Source: Chlamydiota bacterium (lineage in GTDB: Bacteria > Chlamydiota > Chlamydiia > Chlamydiales > Rhabdochlamydiaceae). Taken from it: 11,366 nt of DNA. Below, in pieces: positions 6,077-11,366 of the stretch. Every line of letters begins with the position of its first letter. The first letter of the stretch is position 1. The position numbers and the translations under genes are program-made. The stretch spans positions 1-11,366 of the forward strand of contig JAHFTP010000022.1 of the NCBI GenBank assembly GCA_023265495.1. Direction: 5' to 3'. The notes under the pieces were generated by a model. The model worked only from the letters and a program-made list of their open reading frames with translations. It was not told the origin of the DNA and ran no database searches.

Positions 6077-6628
6077 TTACGTAGGATTTTCTTCGTTCTT
6101 TGTGGAAGCCTTAGCCACTTTTACGCGAGCTGGCCTAATTGTCCTCACAGGACTTTTATATCCTTTGACATACTCATGAACGACTGTCCCTTCAGGGGAT
6201 GCATCCGTCTCCTCGACCTCGACTGCTTCATGCATATGTGGATCAAAGACTGACCCCATTGTATGGAAAGCACTGACACCATGCGTGCTTAGCACATCAT
6301 GAAACTGCGCTAGGATCATCTCAAACCCCTTTACCCAATTCAGCGTCTCCGGAGAGAGTCCCTGTGTAAACTTGAGCGCATTTTCTAAGTTGTCCATCGG
6401 CGTGAGGAAATCGGCAATGACATTTTCTGTAGAAAAACGCATCATCTCCTGCTTTTCTTTTTGCATCCTCTTTCTGGTATTCTCTGCTTCGGCGAGAAGA
6501 CGCAAGTATTTATCCTTACATTCCCTTAGCTCTTCATCTAACTGCTTCATCTGCGCTTCCAAAGAACATTCCTTGGCCTCGCTGCAAGAAGCTTCTGTTT
6601 CTCTATTTGGCTCATTTTCCTCTGTCAT
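6077..6628 (-). CDS. grpE: GrpE, nucleotide exchange factor for DnaK
   Basis: A 183-residue cochaperone that releases ADP from DnaK and acts as a thermosensor. Order of parts: a disordered acidic N-terminus (1-25), a long dimerising coiled-coil helix (about 26-75, with LRLLAEAENTRKRMQKEKQE), a short helical bundle with the characteristic DNLENAL, and a C-terminal beta-wing domain with VFDPHMHEAVEVEE and RTIRPARVKVAK. The ATG overlaps the hrcA stop as ATGA (6628-6625) and has only a weak AAGAGA upstream, so its translation is probably coupled to hrcA. The last residues (after about 170) are a polar Lys/Asn/Glu tail. The order hrcA-grpE-dnaK is widespread in Gram-positives and is the order found in Chlamydia. 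Confidence 0.97.
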   Translation of the reverse strand: MTEENEPNRETEASCSEAKECSLEAQMKQLDEELRECKDKYLRLLAEAENTRKRMQKEKQEMMRFSTENVIADFLTPMDNLENALKFTQGLSPETLNWVKGFEMILAQFHDVLSTHGVSAFHTMGSVFDPHMHEAVEVEETDASPEGTVVHEYVKGYKSPVRTIRPARVKVAKASTKNEENPT

Positions 6629-7788
6629 AGTTCGTCTCTTGTTTTATCCTCTAAAAGAAGACAACTCGTCTGCTCCAAGAAGATAAGGGGTTCTTGTTTT
6701 TGTTTAATTTCTCTGTTTGCAGGATGGCGGAACGAAATCTTATACTTATAGAGACTCTTTGTCAGTGACTGACTTATAGACTCTGCAGCTTGATTTAGCA
6801 GGCCAAATAATTTCTTATAAGGGATCCGATGCGGCCCTAAGATCCCTATAGCCCCGGCAATGGATTGATTGATCTTATAGGGCACACAAATCACGGAACA
6901 CGATGATGCATAAGGAGAAATAAAGCTTAAATCCTCTCCTATCCAACAAGAGAGAGCCTTCTTCTTACAACTCTCAGAGAGTAAAAGCCTCAGACACTCA
7001 TTATTCTCGAAAAAGGAGAGTCCTTGCGCTAAGCTTGTGGCATCATTAAAATCCCCGTAAGATAAAAGCCTAGAAAATCCCGTCTTATATAAGTCCATTG
7101 AAGAGAAGTTCGTATACGTCACAATGTGGCGCAGCATGGCCTCATTATAAAATTGTAGAGCTATCCCCTCTTCCTCTTTACTAAGGTCGGGACGATCCAA
7201 TCCTGTAATTTTAAAACGAAAAAATTGCTCTATCTTTTTCAAAGTAAAACTCGTGAGCTTCTTATCTGAATAGAGCATCTCTGTTTGTGTCATGCCAAAA
7301 TCAGTGATCAAAACACATAAATATCGATGGCTATCAATACTCACCAACCTCACATCCAAAACAAAATCCTGATCAAAACGAGGAGCTGACAAAAAAACTG
7401 CAGCATTTGTCCAAGTGCTAATCACCTCAGCACTCTTAAGCAGGTAGGAGCTGATTTCTTTTGTCTCTTTTTGCAGCTCTTTTGCAAAAGCATCCTTTTC
7501 TTTTCCTTCTAAAGAAGAGCTGGAAAGGCTCTCTTCTGCATATAGCTTAAAAGCTGAAGAAGTAGGAATCCTTCCGCCAGAGGAATGCTGCTGCTTTAAA
7601 TAGCCGGCCTCTTCTAATTTGCTAAAATAGTTACGAATCGTAGCAGAGCTTAAACTCCCAAAGCCGTTTTCTCTCAGCGTGTTGGATCCCACCGGCTTAC
7701 CCGTTGACAAGTACAGGTCCACAAGACCGAGTAGCACAAGCCTCTCTCTTTGATCTTTACTAGGTTTTTTGGGAGTGATCGGTTTCAC
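6625..7788 (-). CDS. hrcA: Heat-inducible transcription repressor HrcA
   Basis: A 387-residue repressor that binds CIRCE operators at its own operon and usually at groESL; its activity depends on GroEL. The N-terminal winged helix (about 12-77) has the family signature SSATIRNYFSKLEEAGYL (47-64) followed by HSSGGRIPT (68-76). The central GAF-like region and dimerisation part follow, including the conserved-type segment ICVPYKINQSIAGAIGILGPHRIPYKK. It is longer than a typical ~340-residue bacterial HrcA. The extra ~40-residue C-terminal tail resembles the extended tail reported for chlamydial HrcA. The start is GTG at 7788: AGGA (7798-7795) lies 6 nt upstream and an in-frame TAA (7794-7792) blocks any earlier start. 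It is the first gene of the operon; its stop overlaps the grpE start. Confidence 0.96.
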   Translation of the reverse strand: MKPITPKKPSKDQRERLVLLGLVDLYLSTGKPVGSNTLRENGFGSLSSATIRNYFSKLEEAGYLKQQHSSGGRIPTSSAFKLYAEESLSSSSLEGKEKDAFAKELQKETKEISSYLLKSAEVISTWTNAAVFLSAPRFDQDFVLDVRLVSIDSHRYLCVLITDFGMTQTEMLYSDKKLTSFTLKKIEQFFRFKITGLDRPDLSKEEEGIALQFYNEAMLRHIVTYTNFSSMDLYKTGFSRLLSYGDFNDATSLAQGLSFFENNECLRLLLSESCKKKALSCWIGEDLSFISPYASSCSVICVPYKINQSIAGAIGILGPHRIPYKKLFGLLNQAAESISQSLTKSLYKYKISFRHPANREIKQKQEPLIFLEQTSCLLLEDKTRDEL

Positions 7789-7826
7789 GCCTTATCCTAT
7801 TTCTAAAAAGGTTCTTTTTTATTTAA

Positions 7827-7838
7827 GCTAATATTAGC
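7827..7838. repeat. Perfect 12-bp palindrome in the hrcA promoter
   Basis: GCTAATATTAGC is fully self-complementary and overlaps the candidate -10 of hrcA. Its arms GCTAA/TTAGC are the same pentamers that form the outer ends of CIRCE arms, but in inverted order with only 2 bp between them. It could be a second regulator site or a chance AT-rich palindrome. Confidence 0.5.
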
Positions 7839-7860
7839 AAGATAGGGAAAAAAAAGGCAA
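7831..7860 (-). promoter_or_regulatory. Candidate promoter of hrcA-grpE-dnaK
   Basis: On the minus strand a -35-like TTGCCT (7860-7855) and a -10-like TAATAT (7836-7831) are separated by 18 bp; each matches 4/6 of the consensus. The -10 lies inside the perfect palindrome GCTAATATTAGC (7827-7838). Transcription would begin about 40 nt upstream of the GTG. The T-rich spacer makes the -35 placement uncertain. Confidence 0.35.
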
Positions 7861-7867
7861 GAAAAAA

Positions 7868-7894
7868 TTAGCACTTGAATGATGCAACTGCTGA
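7868..7894. promoter_or_regulatory. Degenerate CIRCE-like HrcA operator
   Basis: TTAGCACTT, a 9-bp spacer, then AACTGCTGA. The canonical CIRCE is TTAGCACTC-N9-GAGTGCTAA. The left arm matches 8/9 and the right arm 6/9, and the spacer length is exactly 9. The two arms pair at 7 of 9 positions. It lies about 80 bp upstream of the hrcA start, just upstream of the candidate -35, which is where an HrcA operator for this operon is expected. Confidence 0.6.
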
Positions 7895-7928
7895 AAAACA
7901 ACCGTTAACAGTTAATTATAAAATACTT

Positions 7929-7961
7929 AAAAAAAGATTAAATCACCGGGCGAACAATCTT
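7929..7961 (-). terminator. Possible terminator overlapping the 3' end of the glutamate dehydrogenase gene
   Basis: On the minus strand AAGATT (7961-7956) and AATCTT (7939-7934) can pair as a 6-bp stem around the last codons. The downstream arm runs into a stretch of seven T (7935-7929) just after the stop codon. The stem is short and the loop is 16 nt, so activity is uncertain. It is the only terminator-like structure between this gene and hrcA. Confidence 0.35.
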
Positions 7962-10900
7962 GGGGTCGCTGGCGAGCAGGGGCAGGACATCCACAATACT
8001 GGGGGACCAATCGAGCCCTCTGTGGTAGACGAGGTTGGATGCCACGTGGCAGGCGATGATGGCCTTTTTATGAACATCTGGAACCTCGCTGAGGATTCTA
8101 TCTTTATACTTCGTTCTAAGAACGGGAAGACAATAGTTAAGTAGTGCCACAGTTAGAGGATCTTTAGGATCGTTAGATAAAGTAACCCCTTGCAGATACT
8201 CTAAAAGTGCGTACATATAATGGTTGATCCTCTCCGAGATTTTATCAGAGATATCTGTGAGAAAAGCACCTGTAGCTTGGTGATTTCTTAAGAGGAGATC
8301 TGCTTCTTCTTTTGATTTCGCCTGAATTACACCGAGGATTTCCTCTACAAGGTGTTTTTTTTCCTTACAAAACTCTTCTTCAGAAAGACAGAGACTGGCA
8401 AGAACTTCAAAGGAAGAGCACATCACACCGCCTTTATTTGCGGAGCTGTCTTTGATGATAAGAACGCCGAGTTTCTCTAAAAAACGCCGGGCCGAAGGAC
8501 TTAAATAGAGGTTAGCTCCTTCCACGATAGCCTTAGCTGTAGGCTTGCCCTGCTCATCTAGAAAATCTTTCACATTATGGTCGCTAAGCGTTCGCGGCCT
8601 GCCGCCTGCTGGCACAAAAATATCCGCGTTTACCTGATGGACATTTAATCTAAGGAGATGATTCACCTCATTTCCGGAAAGCCAATCTTCGATGAGCTTA
8701 CCCCCACTTTTCCTTAGACAGAGGGTTTTATGCACGAGAGCCGACTGTTCTTTTTTTGTTTTTGTATCGAGCACAAACCCCCCTTCAGAGAGTTTTTCCG
8801 CCGGATAGAAACGGATAGATTTTTGCTGCTCAAATAGCTGTGCAACCACACTTAAATCAAGTCCATCTGGGTCAAAAATTGTCCCGGAAATGTCTATCGT
8901 AGCTAGCAGCTTTGCCGTTTTAGGGTAGAAGCGGTAGAGATTCATCATCTCATTGCCGGCTACGTCGCCATCGGGGCCACCTGTCATTTTGATGGTAAAC
9001 GGATCTTTTTTCGGATCAATGCCCATATATTTAAGCACTTCTTCCATGTAGACATTTACCCCAAAGGAAGTCACCCCATATTCTTTATGGTTGATGCCGA
9101 CGCTTGGCTTGCTAGAGATAAAGGCCCCGCCAGGCTTATAGCCATAATATTTACTAAAGCCTGCAATCCATTCTAACATCTCATTGTGCATATTTTCGTC
9201 CGGCCCCAAATACACATACTCAGGCTTCTGCCAGTAGTCTATGATATGCTTGGCTTTTAGTTTCCCATCAGGAGTGCAGTTAAGAAGGGTGATAAAAGCT
9301 TCAATATAGGATCTTTGAGAATGGTGTAAGTGTTCTAACTTTTGCTCCTTAAAATATTTTTGCACTGTAGCTTGTATCGTATTTTGATCGAGGCCTGCTT
9401 CTTCCATCTCCTGTCTATAGATTTCTGCTTCTATTTGCCTTTTCTCATACGGCTCAATGAAAATGACGCCTTTAGCTCCTCCTTCAGGAATATCTTTATT
9501 TTTCTTCTGTTGCGTATAGGCAAGATTATAACACTCAGCAAAGACGTGATTCCTCTCCGCCATCATCTGCTCAAATTTTTCAGGAATGACGCTGCGAAGA
9601 CCTCCTCTAGAAAGATCTTTGAATCGGATATGAAACCCTGCGTAATGAAAACCCTTTATAAAGAAAATAGCAAAGGGAAGCTCAGGAAATTTTTCTTTTC
9701 TATCATAGGGAACATTATCTAGATACTTGGGATCTAGTCTAAAGCTAAAAGCTGTTTTGTTGTTGCGATAGAAATTTGTTTTGAGTGTATGTTCAACAAA
9801 ATTCATTGCTTGCTTCAAGATATTTTTTCGTTTGACGTCATTGACTTCATTGCCTGTATCCAACTGGTCTACAAGAGAATAAAACGCATTTCTTTTCTTT
9901 TGAAACTCAGACAAATCGTGTTTTTCCGGATGAAATCTCATTTCAAAAGCTTCCATAAGCAAAGAGACGAGCTCCGGATGGCGACAAAGTCCCTCTTCAA
10001 TATGGGATAAGGAATACATATTTGCATCGGCATGTACGAGCACCTGATGGACAAAATAAGTCGTGGCTTTAATAAGATTTCCCAGATTTCCTCTTACCAT
10101 CCCGGTATCGACAAATGCTTTTTCTATCTCTTCCATCCCTTCAAAATATTTAAGAGTGACAAGCTCTTGCAAGAAGTCTTGCATATCCGCTTCTTCCCAT
10201 GCAGCCTTTCCATTCATGCCGTGCAACCCTAAAGACATGATCAGCACATTTTGCGCACTAAAAGGATCTACATAGATAGCGTTCACCCTTTTTATACTTA
10301 AGCGATGGCGAAAAATGGTTTTGGCCATCCTATATAAAAAGTTATATTTAGGGACGCTCCTCCATGCAAAGACAATCTGCAAGGAAGGCATCTCTTTTTT
10401 TTCTTTCCAATCTTCATTATATCTGACTTCGTACTGGCAATTATCTCGCGACTTAGCACGTACAAACATGTCCAAGGCCAGGAGCAGACGCTCTGAGGTA
10501 AGCGAGCGCAAAAATAAGGGGTTGAGCTCATCGATGAGCTGAGAAAATTCCCCATCTGTCACTTGCGCATTTCTCTTCTTTAGCTCAGCAAATAGTTCTT
10601 TGCGCCTCTCTTTTGTCAGGATCTCTTGAGGTAGAGGGGATTTCTCCTTATATTCAGTAAATCCAACCACTGCTATTCTAAGAGGTGTGGTCGCCTTGGC
10701 AAAGGGAGGGGCCTCATTAGAGACAAAGGAGCGATAGTTTTTGATCCCATACATCTGAAAATGCTGCAAAATGCGCAGATCGGCATCGGGGCTGTCCAAG
10801 CAAAGAGCAAAAGCGCTGTGCTTGATGTGGATATGAGAGAAATAATCTTGTAAATCAAAACCCATTAAACTGTGGGTAATAAGTAAAAGACTCTCTGCAT

Positions 10901-11033
10901 CCACCTCTTCAAAGAACGTAGGAGGCATGTGCTTTTCCAGCCATACATAGTACTTCTCAAAGAGCTTACTCTCTGTTTCTACAGCTTTTTTTAATGGGAG
11001 CTTATCGCCGGGATTATCGCTAGACAATGGCAT
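7938..11033 (-). CDS. NAD-dependent glutamate dehydrogenase, large 115-kDa class
   Basis: A 1031-residue enzyme that should convert L-glutamate + NAD+ + H2O to 2-oxoglutarate + NH4+ + NADH in the cytoplasm. The catalytic region resembles the yeast Gdh2-type class: KGFHYAGF (460-467), RFKDLSRGG just after it, PEGGAKG with the likely catalytic Lys521 (516-522), GPDGDVAGNE at the start of the dinucleotide fold (686-695), PAGGRP (808-813) and KDSSANKGGVM (about 855-865). The first ~400 residues form a large N-terminal region with no motif I recognise, typical of large GDHs and presumably regulatory. The frame is open from a GTG at 11042, but GAGG (11047-11044) is only 1 nt from that GTG and 10 nt from ATG 11033, so I prefer the ATG. 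It precedes the hrcA operon on the same strand with a 149-bp gap. Known relatives act catabolically, consistent with use of host glutamate as a carbon source. Confidence 0.92.
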   Translation of the reverse strand: MPLSSDNPGDKLPLKKAVETESKLFEKYYVWLEKHMPPTFFEEVDAESLLLITHSLMGFDLQDYFSHIHIKHSAFALCLDSPDADLRILQHFQMYGIKNYRSFVSNEAPPFAKATTPLRIAVVGFTEYKEKSPLPQEILTKERRKELFAELKKRNAQVTDGEFSQLIDELNPLFLRSLTSERLLLALDMFVRAKSRDNCQYEVRYNEDWKEKKEMPSLQIVFAWRSVPKYNFLYRMAKTIFRHRLSIKRVNAIYVDPFSAQNVLIMSLGLHGMNGKAAWEEADMQDFLQELVTLKYFEGMEEIEKAFVDTGMVRGNLGNLIKATTYFVHQVLVHADANMYSLSHIEEGLCRHPELVSLLMEAFEMRFHPEKHDLSEFQKKRNAFYSLVDQLDTGNEVNDVKRKNILKQAMNFVEHTLKTNFYRNNKTAFSFRLDPKYLDNVPYDRKEKFPELPFAIFFIKGFHYAGFHIRFKDLSRGGLRSVIPEKFEQMMAERNHVFAECYNLAYTQQKKNKDIPEGGAKGVIFIEPYEKRQIEAEIYRQEMEEAGLDQNTIQATVQKYFKEQKLEHLHHSQRSYIEAFITLLNCTPDGKLKAKHIIDYWQKPEYVYLGPDENMHNEMLEWIAGFSKYYGYKPGGAFISSKPSVGINHKEYGVTSFGVNVYMEEVLKYMGIDPKKDPFTIKMTGGPDGDVAGNEMMNLYRFYPKTAKLLATIDISGTIFDPDGLDLSVVAQLFEQQKSIRFYPAEKLSEGGFVLDTKTKKEQSALVHKTLCLRKSGGKLIEDWLSGNEVNHLLRLNVHQVNADIFVPAGGRPRTLSDHNVKDFLDEQGKPTAKAIVEGANLYLSPSARRFLEKLGVLIIKDSSANKGGVMCSSFEVLASLCLSEEEFCKEKKHLVEEILGVIQAKSKEEADLLLRNHQATGAFLTDISDKISERINHYMYALLEYLQGVTLSNDPKDPLTVALLNYCLPVLRTKYKDRILSEVPDVHKKAIIACHVASNLVYHRGLDWSPSIVDVLPLLASDPKIVRPVI

Positions 11034-11070
11034 CAGAGTCACACCTCTACAGTAGATAATTACTTTCTAC

Positions 11071-11097
11071 ATAGTATGTGCTGCAATTATTTATCAA
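11071..11097 (-). promoter_or_regulatory. Weak candidate promoter of the glutamate dehydrogenase gene
   Basis: On the minus strand TTGATA (11097-11092, 5/6) and TACTAT (11076-11071, 4/6) are separated by 15 bp, shorter than optimal. The -10 overlaps the 11-bp palindrome ACATAGTATGT (11069-11079), a possible regulator site. The leader would be about 30 nt. Confidence 0.3.
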
Positions 11098-11130
11098 TAA
11101 TAAAACAGAAAATAAATAAGATAAAAATTC

Positions 11131-11301
11131 TCATAAACTAATCAAGGAACAATAATTTTTACCCAATTGATATTTCCTTCCCTTATTGGAAAAATTGGTG
11201 ATTTCTAAAAAACCTTCGTCCACCCACTGTTTGCAAAGTCCGGAACTAGTGCGAGGCTTAAATCCGAAGAGCTCCCCTATTTGTTTTGTTGTTCTTAACA
11301 T
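11131..11301 (-). CDS. Small winged-helix-like ORF (56 aa), probably a remnant of a larger gene
   Basis: From ATG 11301 to TGA 11133-11131 the frame encodes 56 residues: TTKQIGELFGF (4-14), KPRTSSGLCKQWVDEGFLEI (15-34), then NKGRKYQLG (39-47). This follows the pattern of the C-terminal winged helix of Fic-family proteins and AlbA-domain ATP-binding regulators: an HTH, a recognition helix, 'x-x-W/L-V-x-E-G-F/I-L', then a GR-[KR]-Y-x-L wing. There is no convincing ribosome site. Just upstream another frame reads LDSDFYHLLIDLSAC before a stop (about 11342-11298), which could be the preceding part of the same gene after a one-base frameshift. I therefore suspect a decayed gene tail; a genuine stand-alone mini-regulator is the alternative. 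Homology is by pattern only. Confidence 0.4.
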   Translation of the reverse strand: MLRTTKQIGELFGFKPRTSSGLCKQWVDEGFLEITNFSNKGRKYQLGKNYCSLISL

Positions 11302-11366
11302 GCCGATAAGTCAATCAAAAGATGGTAAAAATCACTATCAAGCTCATTTTTAGTCGGTTATATCAG

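Noticed and set aside
5790..6179. 129-codon plus-strand ORF over the dnaK start and grpE end
   Set aside because: It is antisense to two certain genes and their junction, with no ribosome site or domain.
7900..7913. AACCGTTAACAGTT imperfect palindrome as a terminator or operator
   Set aside because: It leaves no loop for a hairpin, has one mismatch, and sits in AT-rich DNA where such palindromes are expected by chance.
7875..8144. 89-codon plus-strand ORF over the 3' end of the glutamate dehydrogenase gene
   Set aside because: It starts at TTG inside the CIRCE-like element and overlaps about 200 bp of conserved glutamate dehydrogenase coding sequence in antisense.

Overview
The window reads as a piece of chromosome from a member of the Chlamydiota, most likely an environmental (Parachlamydiales-type) lineage. 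The reasons are the hrcA-grpE-dnaK heat-shock operon with no dnaJ, a long HrcA with a C-terminal tail, moderately AT-rich DNA, and accessory genes (a fatty-acid desaturase, a large NAD-type glutamate dehydrogenase and hipBA) that classical Chlamydia are not known for. The assignment is inferred from gene content, not from a database match.

Layout, left to right. At 2-361 (minus) is the start of an unrecognised helical protein cut by the window edge, with a strong TTGATA-N17-TATAAT promoter. At 609-913 (plus) are two very small tandem lipoprotein genes of 47 and 44 codons that share a GKD[FY]PFP motif; they are the only plus-strand genes I can support. At 926-2095 (minus) is an acyl-CoA desaturase with all three histidine boxes and a long charged helical tail. 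At 2350-3892 (minus) is a hipBA toxin-antitoxin pair with overlapping reading frames. Its promoter region, 3926-4008, carries three near-palindromic 18-bp operator-like sites spaced about three helical turns apart. At 4128-7788 (minus) is the hrcA-grpE-dnaK operon, with a hairpin terminator after dnaK and a degenerate CIRCE-like element upstream of hrcA. At 7938-11033 (minus) is a ~1030-residue glutamate dehydrogenase of the 115-kDa (yeast Gdh2-like) class. At the right edge, 11131-11301 (minus), is a 56-codon ORF resembling the C-terminal winged helix of Fic-type or AlbA-type regulators, probably a remnant.

The heat-shock operon is a self-contained unit: HrcA represses it, and GrpE and DnaK are co-translated or closely spaced. 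hipBA lies downstream of it on the same strand but has its own promoter, so it is probably autoregulated by HipB with some possible read-through from dnaK. The desaturase (membrane lipid tuning) and the glutamate dehydrogenase (feeding host-derived glutamate into the TCA cycle) are metabolic genes with no obvious link to each other. The least explained features are the paired mini-lipoproteins, the three-operator array, and the divergent CIRCE. No tRNA, rRNA, CRISPR array or insertion sequence was seen.
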